Below, one piece after another: positions 41,819 through 52,489 of a stretch of DNA of 64,000 nt (the first letter of the stretch is position 1; every line of letters starts with the position of its first letter). This DNA is from Euphorbia lathyris. Taxonomy: Eukaryota > Streptophyta > Magnoliopsida > Malpighiales > Euphorbiaceae. The notes under the pieces were generated by a model. The model saw nothing but the letters and a program-made list of their open reading frames with translations. It was not told where the DNA came from and searched no databases. A program made the translations under genes and the position numbers. The DNA lies in contig NC_088916.1 in assembly GCF_963576675.1 (NCBI RefSeq), positions 25,767,501-25,831,500 of the forward strand, in the 5' to 3' direction.

Positions 41819-44502
41819 TACTCCCACTTGGACTAAAGCCAATTGTTTCCAAAAACATTCCCAAAAGCGTTCGCATGACCACCTTGAACCTTTTGGGGTA
41901 AGGCATTCTTTAAATGGATCTATAAGTTTGTCCTTTTATGGGCACTCCATTTTGATTCTCACATCTACTCTTGTTGTTGTCTCTCGGTAGAGATAGTAAT
42001 GACTGAGGTAGTGTTTGGATGTATTATGAGACTGCGGGTCCTTGGCAAGAGCAACAGCTCTATTGTTAATCTCATTAACAATGTTAGGTACCCCACCTAG
42101 TTCATTAATGAACTACCTTTCCAAACTTCCTATCAGGCGCTTCCAAAGCTGCTACATACTCTGATTTTGACCTTTGGCTCAGCTACGGTTTTCTTCTTGG
42201 AACTATTCGAGCTAACCGTACCTCTTTCAGAATAAACTTGTATTTTGTGAAATCATCTTCATCTGTTTGATGACTTATATCCGAAAGTCTCCAACTTTCA
42301 ATTTATCATCTCCATATATTTGGAACATGTCCATAGTTTATCTTAAGTACTTAATATTGTCCTTGACAACAATCCAGTGATCATCACTTGGATTGACCTA
42401 TAATCGACTTTGTCATGCTAAAGCAACAATGATGTTAGGTCTAATGCGAAAACGCTTTGAGCACTTTGTCAATGCATTTAGACTGGGAGGGGCCAATCAG
42501 CCTTTTTAATCTTAGATCTTAATCTTTAAGATGTAAGCTGCTTCTCCTAAGTCTATTATGGAGAATTTTATTCGATAACCAAAATTTTCACCAATTGCAG
42601 TGTAGCTATGTCGTTCCCATTAGTAGAATATCATCGAAATGTCATACTAAGCAAACGACCAAGCTCCCACTAGTTTACATATAAAAGCTCATACGAGCTC
42701 CCACCAGTTTACATGTATAGGTTTGCAAGAGTCTCCTCATAAGCTGTAGGTTCATCGTCTAATACTTGAAACTCTCCCACTAGAAATCCAAAACTCTTTG
42801 GGATTTCATCGGCTCCCACTAGAAATCCAAATCTCTTAGGGATTTTGATGAACTTGACCAGACCTATGAGTTAGTAATGTCACAAGTGTCTCATCTTGTG
42901 AGACAGATTCGGTTTCCACCATCGCTTCCTCTATTTCAGCCAATCCTTCTTCTTTGAACTTCTTCAAGTTCAATCATGCTTTTACTTGTGTTTCTAGAAG
43001 AAACTCTTTCTCTAGAAGTATAGCTTCTTTGGATACTGTTACTCTTGATCATTTGGATGATAGAAGTAATCTCCTACATTTCTTTCGGATATCCAATGAA
43101 GAAGTATTTATCAGATTTAGGGTCTAACTTAATCTGATGTTTATGCATTTGACATATGCTGAACACCCCTAAATTCTCATGAAAGAGAAACTGGGTTTCT
43201 CTTCCTATGAACGATTCAAAAAGAATAGAACTGGCAGTTTTGTGGATACTCGGTTCAAGGTAATAAGGCGGTTCTTAGGGTGTAGCCTTAGAACATCTTT
43301 GGAAGAGAAATTGTGCTCATCATGGATCGTACTATATCTAATAGAGTACAATTTCTCCTTTCAGATACATCGTGGTGTATACGGAGGAGTCCATTATGAG
43401 TGAATCCATATTCATTTAGATAATTCAGGAAATCATTTGAAAGATGTTCTCTGCGACGATCTGATCGAAGCACTATAATATTCTTTCTTGTTTATTTTTC
43501 TTACTTCATTCTTGAAGCATTTGCACTTTCTCAAAAGCTGTTGATTTATGCTTCATCAAGCAGATGAATCAATAACTAGTATGATCATCTTATGGAGCCT
43601 ATGAAGTGACTGAACCTTTCTCTTGCTTGTGTTGACATGTGACTAGCTGCATCTGAATGTACTAGTCCTAGAGTGTCTAATACACATTCTCCTTTATTGC
43701 TAAAGGGTGTCTTTGTCATCCTTCCTTTAAACCAGACTTACATGTGCCCATTGATTCAAAATCAACTGAGTCTACAAGCCCATCTTGATGAAGCTTGAAC
43801 ATGTGTTTTTCATTTATATAGGCTAAGTGACATTCCCACAAGTAGGTTGAATTATCTATCTTTTAATTCCAAACGTAAAAGCACCATCCTGACCTTTCTT
43901 CTAGAGAAAGTTTAAGTGCTTCTTACAGTTCCTGTTCCAATTCCTTTCTTTACCATATTGATGGAATTCCCTTTCGGCTTCTTTCTTTTATTAACTTGGG
44001 TTTAATGCATTTGTTCTTCTTAGAATCTTTAGAATTGGGAAACTTTCCCTTTTCTCTCGTAAGATCTCTCAATAACAAGTGCTGACATCACTTTCTTAAG
44101 ATTTGAGCTCAACTGACTTGAGCATATTCCAGAGCTCTTTTATAGAGGTCTCTAAGTTATTCATTTTACAGTTCATGATGAACTTATGAATAAATCTCCA
44201 AGAGGGATCGAGAACTAAGTCGACACTTAATTCATTATCCATTATAAAACTAATACTAGAAAGTTTTGGTGATGTAGTCAATCGTCTTGACACAAAGTGC
44301 CATAATACATCATGTACGTCCATCATCTGATTGGTGCTTCCTGTAAACATCAATCTTTTTGACAGGAGCATCATCTACTAGGTCATTGGGCATCGGCATG
44401 CCCAATCTTTTCGAACTTCAAAACAATTTTGAGTTTGCCAAAGTAGTCGGTGAATTTTGAACTATTCAATTTGTTATCGGTTAAAATATTATGTAGATCC
44501 AT
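41819..44502 (-). pseudogene. Decayed copia gag-pol remnants
   Basis: Short motif islands in copia order show a collapsed coding region on the minus strand. Gag starts at ATG 44502 (MDLHNILTDNKLN) with DNELSVDLVL and a zinc-knuckle trace (NWNRNCKKHL) near 43930. The integrase C-terminus is near 43110 (DPKSDKYFFIGYP). The RT end is near 42550 (DLGEAAYILKIK). The RNase H motif SEYVAALEA is near 42150. Only 2.7 kb remains where more than 4 kb is normal, with many stops and frame changes, so large deletions have occurred. Confidence 0.75.
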
Positions 44503-45408
44503 TTTAGATATGATGATTCAGAGTATTTACTTTAACTTGAGAGTGAGATAGAGTGACGTATATTTATTCATTTGCTTTAAAGTATATCAATTTAAAATTA
44601 TAGGTCTTTTAATTTCATTTTAAATTGCTCCCACTATTTTCCCAAATTAATAGCCCTCCATATTAATTCGAAGAATTTCACAAATCCTTTAGTGAGCTAG
44701 GATCCTAACTCCTGAAATTTCACCTTGCGTTTACTCAACAAGCTAGTCTCATTTGTTAGGTAGATTCATACAATCAATCACATCAACAATGTGATTCCTA
44801 GGTTCTTGGGTTACTAAGCACATTAGTAACTAATATGTTATTCATATTAATCCCAACCATATTGCCCATTAGTTTATGACAACATGAGTTTACCCATCCA
44901 ATTATCATAATCTAATTTATGTATTACCCCATATTCATGGAAAAATGATTTTCGATAATTCAGGTGTTACCATGAGACCCCGAGCTTGAGTTTACTCAAC
45001 AACCCAAAGGCCCCCAGTACTGCCGGCTGAATTATAATATTAGGGAGGGGCAACCGATTTTAATAACTTGCTTATTTACTTAACTTTTAATTAGCGAGGG
45101 ATTTTATTTCAAGTCTCATAATCTAACCTAGTCTTGATTTGCTTTAGCATACATCAGACACATACAATTTACATTGGTAGTTATGGACATATCATCTAAA
45201 TTATTCCGTTGAGCCAGAAACGGAATAAAGGTCACCCTAGGATAAATACTAATTATTACATATTTATCCTCCAGGCCCTTCGTCTTTTCCTTGGCGCCTT
45301 GAAATTACATCAACATCAATTTCTATACTACTAAAGAATACTTCAACTAATTTGAAGGGACTTAGATGAGAAGAGAAATTACAATAGAGAGTAGATAAGG
45401 CAAGTGAT
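44503..45408. other. Copia 5' leader, no gene
   Basis: Sequence between the gag start and the first leader insertion. Apart from short decayed frames nothing is recognisable; the frame 45264-45461 is not supported. Confidence 0.5.
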
Positions 45409-45580
45409 GCGCCTCCCGTAAGAAGGCTCACTAAGGGATAAGTGTACCCCGTCGTTATCAAGTAATAAAATCTGGAAAGTCCAGGTATCGAATCTACAGG
45501 ACCTATTTACCATAAGTATCGAGCTACTTGGTCTCAGGTGTTATCTAGGCTTTGTGGGTTTTGAGTTTGTTGTTTAAGTT

Positions 45581-45700
45581 AATCTACTCCTAGGTTGAAT
45601 TACGCTACTCCTAGCTAAATTATACTAATTCTAATTAAGTTATTCTACGCCTAATTAAGTTAAACTACTCCTAATTAAGTTATACTACTCCTAAGTGATC
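45581..45700. repeat. Six 20-bp tandem repeats
   Basis: Exact 20-bp spacing of six units of the form TATACTACTCCTAATTAAGT, with 2-8 differences between units. Confidence 0.9.
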
Positions 45701-46489
45701 TTTCACTAATGCAATTACCCGAAGGAACATGGTATGAACAATAATAATGAAGTTAGGTTATTAGGTCTATTGATTAAAAACCTAATCTAAGTCACTTGTA
45801 TTCAAGGAGATTAACCCTACTTACCCTCCTGAAGTTCCAAGTGCGTGATTCCCTTGTAAGGCCGAAACTAGGTCTAAGGCTCAGCAATTTGGGCTTAATC
45901 AACTAAGAGGCCGTCAATCTCCTAGGCTCTGACTAGGTCAGATTCAGCTCACAATATGTGCCTACTAGATTTTGGGGCTTTTGAATGAGTTAAACCAATT
46001 GAACAAAGCGTAAGACAAAGATTAGACAAATAAGCATAGAACAAAATAAGAGCTAAAATGTTATTAAAGGCGAAGAACAATGTCACAGGATACAATTAGC
46101 CTAGGATTCATAGACTGTATCAAAGAGTACAAACAAGGAAAGATAAAATGATATACGAAAATCCCTTTCAGGGAACCTGTCTACTCTGCAGCCGGCTTCC
46201 TAGGTCTTAAGGACGGACCTTGAATAATCCTCGGTGGAGATGCGGAGCTTCGGAGCTTCTTCAATGGAGGTTGGAGAAGATGAGATGGAGGAGGTGGAGA
46301 GGATTTCTCAAGGGGAAAGGCTAAAGTAAATTACAATAAATTAAAGATATCTAATTTACAATGGAAAAGTTCTATTTATAGTTGTAGCTCGGGCCCTCTT
46401 TTTGACCTATTTCATGTCCTTATGCAGGTGGGAAGTCATGGGACCGGTCGTGGGGTCAAAACTGCTAATTTTGACCAATTCCCACAGGT

Positions 46490-46575
46490 CAGCTCGCCGA
46501 GCATGGCCAGCTCGTCGCGAGCTGGCATGGCCTGCTCGGGCGAGCTGGCCTAAAAAGGTCAGTTCGACGAGCTGT
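46490..46575. repeat. GC-rich GCTCG/CGAGC hairpin cluster
   Basis: Contains the perfect stem GCCAGCTCG-TCG-CGAGCTGGC at 46506-46526 and further CGAGCTGGCC and CGACGAGCTG copies around it. A GC island inside AT-rich DNA. Confidence 0.7.
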
Positions 46576-46935
46576 TTTGCCCTGCACGCTTCCGCATGGT
46601 TGCTCGATGTTCCACGATGTAATTTTCGTCCGAATTTATCCCTACGCATGCACGAAAACTCCAAATAACATTAGTCTCGAGGCTAAATTGACCCGCCAAT
46701 CGCTCATTTTGAGCAAACGCTCCGTTTGGTGCGACTTTTGGCGGATCAATTAGCTATAAAAGATAACGGAATTATAACATACATGCCATTTTGGCCTTAT
46801 TTGCCTGAAATGATCAGAAAACGAGCCTAAATAACGAAAAGTTAATAAAACATTTCCAATTCCTAACTAAGTCACACAAAGGCATATAAATGCGAGAATT
46901 GCTCGCTTATTCATGAAATAACACTAAAAACCGTC

Positions 46936-47407
46936 TGATAACATTGAGATATTATCCCGAGGACTAAGAGAGATATTCACCTAAGGAGACGCTGCGTATT
47001 GACGAGATCCGACTGGCGGATCACCGGATCTCCAAGGACCCATCAACGGAGACCCGCCGGCGAACCTATGAGGCGAATCTCCTTGAACACTCATTCGCCA
47101 TTATAACGGCTGGGCCGACCTAGCCATATAGACCATTAATGAGCTATCAATTAGCTAACCGCCAGCTTAAGGATAACTTATAACCACCATTAATGGAACA
47201 TTAATGGAGACTTTCTAGTTACCGAAGGTTACAACTTTCTAGCTATATATAGCCTACGTCTCAGGCTATCCAGGTACACATTCCCTTACCCTTTGTCAAT
47301 TCAGTTTGCTCTCCTGTTCCTCTATATTGACTTTGGCATCGGAGCTTCCCCCCGTCGAACCCAACGACGCCCCCACAGGGACGGAAGTTGATCAGAATTT
47401 CTCTACA
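46936..47407 (+). repeat. LTR fragment related to the gypsy element
   Basis: Plus-orientation relative of the 31128-41093 LTR. It starts TGATAACATTGAGATATTAT exactly like the complement of the 5' LTR end and shares GACTTTGGCATCGGAG downstream. It diverges after GTTGATCAGAATTT. No matching target duplication (CCGTC before, GCAGT after), so it is a truncated or rearranged solo LTR. Confidence 0.7.
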
Positions 47408-47424
47408 GCAGTGCCGCCTAATTA

Positions 47425-47453
47425 TACATCAAGTTGCTGCGCAACTTGATGTA
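47425..47453. repeat. Perfect 13-bp hairpin, 3-nt loop
   Basis: TACATCAAGTTGC, loop TGC, then its exact complement. Directly downstream of the LTR fragment. Confidence 0.95.
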
Positions 47454-47458
47454 ATTTC

Positions 47459-47510
47459 ATATGTGGGTTTCAAACAGTAGCTATGCTACTGTTTCGAAAA
47501 ACCCACATAT
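47459..47510. repeat. Two-part hairpin, 12 + 10 bp stem
   Basis: Outer stem ATATGTGGGTTT, asymmetric bulge (C versus CGAA), inner stem AAACAGTAGC with a TAT loop. It lies 5 bases after the first hairpin and is followed by a T run. Confidence 0.9.
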
Positions 47511-47626
47511 TTTTTTTTACAAATTAAAAAACTTGTAATTATACTTTGAAAAAAAAAACAAAACTTATATATATATCGATATATATATATATAAACTAAA
47601 ACTTAATCAAAACTTTAATTTATATA

Positions 47627-47943
47627 CAGTAAAACCTCTATATAAGAATACACTTGGGACCAGACTATTTGTATAACAATTGAGAGGTTATTACTAAATA
47701 GAGTTTCGTATAATAAATTTCTCAACATATAGTACCACTTGAAATTGGTTAAGATTATCATAGGCATGCATGGTTTATATATAGTGTATAACAATAGACA
47801 TTAATGGAACAAATTAAATATTTAGAATTTCAATTTAGAGTTTAGATTTTCAATTCAGTTTGCTCTCCTGTTCCTCTATACTGACTTGGGACCAAGTTTT
47901 TTTATAACAAAATAGAGGTTATTCCTATATAGAGGTTTTACTG
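47627..47943. mobile_element. Emigrant-like (pogo-type) MITE
   Basis: Ends CAGTAAAACCTCTATATAAG and complement CAGTAAAACCTCTATATAGG, flanked by TA. The terminus CAGTAAAACCTCTATA is that of Emigrant/Lemi pogo-like elements. 317 bp, non-coding. It holds a 38-bp segment copied from the nearby gypsy-type LTR. Confidence 0.8.
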
Positions 47944-48312
47944 TATATTATAAAACTATTTTATATTTATATATATAACCTTTTCCAATATACATCTAAT
48001 TAATCGATTCTAACCGTTTCGTTTAAATCATTATAATAAAATCAATTTTTTCAAAGATTAATCGAATTAACTCTTTTAACGATTCAAACGGTTAAACCCT
48101 TAATCCATAAAACACGTATATCACATATACAAATATTGTTTTAATCAATCGTTTAAAAAAAACGAATCATAAAACATCTTAATCTCATCTTAACCATTTA
48201 TCTTTAGATTAATTAACGAAATCAAATTTATTAATTAACCTAACAATAAATCTATTCAATCTGATTGAAAACCCTTTTATTTTCATATATGAAATAACGG
48301 ATTTAACGTAGG
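47944..48312. other. Copia leader next to primer binding site, no gene
   Basis: AT-rich sequence with no ORF worth calling; the frame 48209-48430 runs into the LTR. Confidence 0.5.
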
Positions 48313-48324
48313 CTCTGATACCAC
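48313..48324 (-). promoter_or_regulatory. Copia primer binding site
   Basis: The complement is TGGTATCAGAGC, the usual initiator-tRNA-Met primer site of plant Ty1/copia elements, one base from the 5' LTR. Confidence 0.95.
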
Positions 48325-48325
48325 T

Positions 48326-50358
48326 GAAGGAAAATAGGCAAACGTTTGGCAGCGGAAATATAAAATTTTTACCTATTTCCTTTTCCCAAGATCCGTTAAT
48401 CGTTATTTCATATAAGGAGGGATTGAACATAAATACCTTTATGACGATAAATCTACCGTTGCAAACGAAGTGCCCACAACTTCAAAAGAGATGAAAACTG
48501 TCTACCAATCTGCCCCTACCCTAACAGACCTTCCAGACCTCCGAACGACAATCCCAATGGTGGAAACGTGGAAGAATATGTCTAGAAGCTTCTGTCCAAA
48601 TATCGACGGTTCAATCTCCAGGAATCCATGAAATCGTGAACTGACCTGATGTAGGAGGAACAAGAACGAATTTCTCCCTTTTGTTTGTGTTTCCTTCTTT
48701 CATGAACACAACAAAACAAACAAGTAAACGATTAGAAATCAACCGATTAATAGCAACCAAAATAGATTGTCTCTAATTAATCAACACAAGATCAAGGAGT
48801 AAAAAGAAAGAGATGAAATCAATTGATTCGGAAGCAAGCGGTGGAATTCCGTCCTCTACTGTAGGGTCGAAATTCTCAGCCTGTAGGGGAGACTAGGGTT
48901 GGCCGAAATTCACAGTTAAGGGGGTATATATAGCCTCTTCCATCTAAACCCTAGTTAGATAGAATTAGGTTACTGAATAAGAATTTAATTCGGAATAAAA
49001 TTCTTATTGTTATTATCTATAATTATATTAAATATAAAGCTAATAATAACTTATTGATAGGATAATAATAGAAGCAATTTAATCTCATTAAACCTCCTAA
49101 CTTATTTATCCTATAATTAATTTAATTCATAATCATAATCTAATTATAATTGTTTAAATTAAATTAATTCCTTTATGTATTTATTATACATAAATCGCCC
49201 CCCTTATACTACTGGGCCTTAGTAGACTCAGTTGGGCTTCCGTCAATTAATTAACATCTGTTTCTCTTTTGGGTTCCAAGTCTTATGTGTGACCCATTAG
49301 GTTCTTATTTCTTCTAGCCGTATACAACTATTAAATTAATTTTCTCAGAATTATATTTAATCTTTGTATAACGGAATGAGTACGCGAACTATGATTGGCA
49401 GATCTGAAACATTCCCCCAGAGCTATAAGAAGACAGGTTGATTCTGTTGTTGACCTTTCCATATTAGTTACAGTATAATTCGATCCTTCATCAACTACAT
49501 CATTGAACAGAATCTTATGACTATGGGCAATGTCAAGTCATATATAGCGAGACGTTCGTTTTACTTGTACAGGCCGAGTTAACTCCAATTAGATAGGTTA
49601 AGTGAAATCTGCATTTCAAGTCTTAAGCTATCACCTTACAAGGATTTAGAGTTAAGTCTTCCACAAGCGATCCTTGGACGTATCTCCCATTTATCAGGAG
49701 TGACAAATGCTCAATCCAATGTATAACTATCCTGCAATTACTTCATGTGATACCCAACGTCTGCCGTACACACCCCAAAGTCATCCCTGTTATGGATCGT
49801 GTTACAACAAGATCAAAGCATCACATTCCATAATCCAGAATCACTAATTAACATTCCTTTGAGTCTTAGGATTACTTATACCTATTAATACCAATGAGAT
49901 GAACATGTGACAAGGATAAATCTACCCATCCTGTTATCTCAAGTCGGGTCCCCAATCCTAATGAACCCCTTTCATTGGATCCATGTAAATGTCCAGATAT
50001 CTGCATATCTGAAGCTTGTGAGATCAGCTCTCTATCTCGACAGAAAACATTGTTACATGCAAGTCTCAACAGTGTTATGTCAATCCCTATTCAAAACATA
50101 TCACTTGACTTGGGGTGGTTTTAAGTTTATTAGTTTATTATAATGTTTTGTCTCACTTCATGCTTGTATGAACACTTTATAATCACTTTAAATAAACTTA
50201 AGGATTTCCTTTTATTAGACTTATTTAGTTCTTTAAAAGAGGTTTCCTTTATACAGTTATGAAACCATATCTTATTAAAACAAATGACATAAAGAACAAT
50301 TCATTTACAACTGGTTTATATCCTAGAACAATTGTCTATAGGACACTAAACCCCAACA
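48326..50358 (-). repeat. Copia 5' LTR, 2033 bp
   Basis: TGAAGG...CCCCAACA on the plus strand. Aligns to 29803-31127 plus 41099-41818 with scattered substitutions and small indels (for example a 10-bp difference near 48600). Confidence 0.95.
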
Positions 50359-50363
50359 GCTAC

Positions 50364-51063
50364 CCCTACTTTCTATGTATTATCCCTAGCTAGTTTCCAC
50401 TTAGAGTCATTACAAGATGGACATCGTGTAGCGCTCTCATTAACATCTCTATACAAAATGCAGTCGTTGCGACATGCATCAATCTTCTCATATTTCATCC
50501 CTAAAGCATTAAGATTTTTTTTCCTCATTGGCAGACATTGACATTTCATTCCCATCAAGCAGAAGGGTGTGAAACAACAATAAAATGTCGGTATAACAAG
50601 ACTCGGCCAGATCATGTTTGTCTTTCAGATGAAAGGTTCGTATCAAACCATTCATCTTGGTTGATTTAGTACAACCGAGGTACAAAGGTTTGTCTCCATC
50701 ATGTACGAAATGCAGAAATTCATCTGACTCTACTGAGCACCCATCTTCTTCTAAATCTCTCCCTAAGTCATGGTTCATTTCAACTATTTCAGAAACCTCG
50801 CTAATATGATTTGAGCCCGTAATAGAACACTCACTGCGCCATATACAATTTGTATATGTTTTCATAATTCCATTACATATTATATGATCCTTAATGAACT
50901 CAATACTACCACCTCTGAGGTTACAACATTTGATGCAAGGACAAAAAATATAGTTTGACTTTGGAGAATTATCAGATGCAAACTTCAAAAACTTTGGTAA
51001 GCCTATCCTAAACTCTAGTGATCTCCTATCAGTCACCATCCATGATTTATCCATCTTGAACAA
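50364..51063 (-). pseudogene. CACTA Tnp2 5' part with Transposase-associated domain
   Basis: The frame from 51063 (likely true ATG 51054, MDKSWM) has the Transposase-associated domain: EFRIGLPKFLKFA, CPCIKCCNLRGG and FIKDHIICNGI. A frame change in the T run at 50514-50521 moves to the frame with LGMKYEKIDACRNDCILY and RCPSCNDSKWK, the start of Transposase_21. A TAG follows near 50380. The copia insertion then separates this from 29802. The gene read through the junction continues in the same family alignment. Confidence 0.85.
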
Positions 51064-51930
51064 ACATAAATCTATAATCAGTTATATTCTAACTAATAAC
51101 TAACACTGAATATTTCACAATTTTGTATACAAACAATCAACAATAAACAGATACATTAACAAACAACAAATAAACCCAATATGTAAATATATCTCCAAGA
51201 CTATAAACCCAACATCAAAAGTACATGAAAGAATCATCATATATATCCAACACGAAAACCAGTATAAAAAACACCAACTAAACATTACAAATAAACAAAT
51301 ATACTAAAACGAGATAGAACCCTTATTTTAGATGAAGATACCTAACGTTAATCAACCAATCTTCAAATTTAGAATGAATATGCGGTGGATGAGGTCCCAA
51401 CTAACATGAAGAGAGTATATTAATTTCAAGAACTTAACATTTAAACATAGTGTAATATTACATAAATAAACCCTAATAAAACCTTACCGAAATGACGACT
51501 TCACAAGGTCGAAGGCGATTCACAAGATGTAGATGATAATGGAGAAGATAAAGTTGTGTTTTAGATTTGCAGAGGTAAGCTCGATAAAGAAGATGAGTGA
51601 AAGAATAAGTTTATTCAAAATGGCCTTATATATCCCTTTCTTTCTTAAACGCGCTAAACAAATATCACACTTTCTGCACCCTCGTGAAACTAATTTTTGT
51701 TTGCCGCTTTTTTGGTTTTCAGTTAACAATCACAGTGTCATCTGATGATTATGCATATTTTTAATCAAAATCGCGTTTTGTTGAGATGACAGACGTCTGT
51801 CATCATAAAGCAACATGTGAATCGAACGTGTTTACAGTTAAGCTTTCAGATAGCAGAATTTTAATATACTATCACGAAAAACAATCAGATGAGGCGAAAA
51901 CAAATGTCTGTCAAATATCTTGTATCATGT
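51064..51930 (-). mobile_element. CACTA 5' untranslated and terminal region
   Basis: Upstream of Tnp2. The probable end near 51930 reads, on the complement, TGATACAAGATATTTGACAG, related to CACTACAAGAAA (4 of 12 differ). The palindrome GATGACAGACGTCTGTCATC lies at about 51786-51805, and further GTCTGTCA words follow, as in subterminal repeats. No coding sequence is supported. Confidence 0.5.
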
Positions 51931-52264
51931 GAAAGGGAAAATGGCATAGTGGGTTCACCCATTAATTTTAAATTTTGTTGTAGGCCAGTCCCACACAAAT
52001 ATAACATCCTCATTGGTTAATAGTTGCAAGTAGGATACCCACTTAAAACTATGATATTATGATATCAAATCTTCATTTTTAAGGAGTACTGACCATATAT
52101 ACATATAAACTAGAACAAAGAAATGAAAGAATTAGAATGAGATTACTTTTTTGAAGATTAGATTACATATCGATGAAATTAAAAAAAAAAACAAAATCGT
52201 AAAGATATATATATAAATAGATGTGAGAAAGTGGATGTATTGTGATTGTGATTATACTTGTTTA
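51931..52264. other. Spacer 3' of the RALF-like gene
   Basis: AT-rich, presumably host DNA. It would hold the 3' UTR of the minus-strand gene. Nothing else is recognised. Confidence 0.4.
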
Positions 52265-52489
52265 TCAATCTTCGCGGCATCCGTTTGCTTTCTCACAACC
52301 TCTATTATATTCATTAGCAGGTGTCATCTTCTGACATGGTCCGTCATGACCCATTCCTTTACAATTGGGATCATCTCCAACAAGAGCTCCATTCCCAATC
52401 CGAGTTGATTCAATCTTCTCTACAAATTGTATGCTAATTATCACTAGCACCAATAAACATGAGATCATTAATCTTTTAGACTCAGCCAT
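52265..52489 (-). CDS. RALF-like secreted peptide precursor
   Basis: A 74-codon intronless ORF from ATG 52489 to TGA 52265. An upstream in-frame ATG at 52513 would add 8 residues, but the 52489 start gives a classical signal peptide: MAESKRLM followed by a hydrophobic core of about 15 residues (ISCLLVLVIISIQF). The mature part contains RIGNGAL (compare the YISYGAL motif), four cysteines, and the C-terminal ANEYNRGCEKANGC, closely resembling the conserved NPYxRGCxxxxxC of rapid alkalinization factors. RALFs are apoplastic ligands of CrRLK1L/FERONIA-type receptor kinases. The length and lack of an upstream dibasic RRxL site suit the short RALF-like class. It is intact and the only clear non-transposon gene here. 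Confidence 0.8.
   Translation of the reverse strand: MAESKRLMISCLLVLVIISIQFVEKIESTRIGNGALVGDDPNCKGMGHDGPCQKMTPANEYNRGCEKANGCRED

Larger units (their letters stand above)
45409..46935. repeat. Unclassified dispersed repeat inserted in copia leader
   Basis: A distinct block with sharper composition changes at both ends, opening TGATGCGCCTCCCGTAAG and containing AATAAAATCTGGAAAGTCCA. Similar sequence is, from memory, common in plant repeats of LTR type, but I see no partner copy here. It contains a 20-bp tandem array and a GC-rich hairpin cluster. No ORF is supported (46402-46668 overlaps the hairpins). Confidence 0.35.
29803..50358 (-). mobile_element. Ty1/copia retrotransposon inserted in CACTA Tnp2
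   Basis: Minus-strand element of about 20.6 kb including nested DNA. The 5-bp duplication GCTAC lies at 29798-29802 and 50359-50363, inside Tnp2 codons. The 5' LTR is 48326-50358. The 3' LTR is 29803-41818, split by a gypsy element at 31128-41093. A primer binding site at 48313-48324 complements initiator-tRNA-Met type primers. The purine-rich tract beside the 3' LTR (complement of about 41819-41833) is AGTCCAAGTGGGAGTA. Gag and pol are reduced to remnants, so the element is non-autonomous. Confidence 0.95.

Noticed and set aside
46402..46668. Overlapping ORFs on both strands rich in Ala/Arg/Trp
   Set aside because: Generated by the GCTCG/CGAGC hairpin cluster; no conserved domain.
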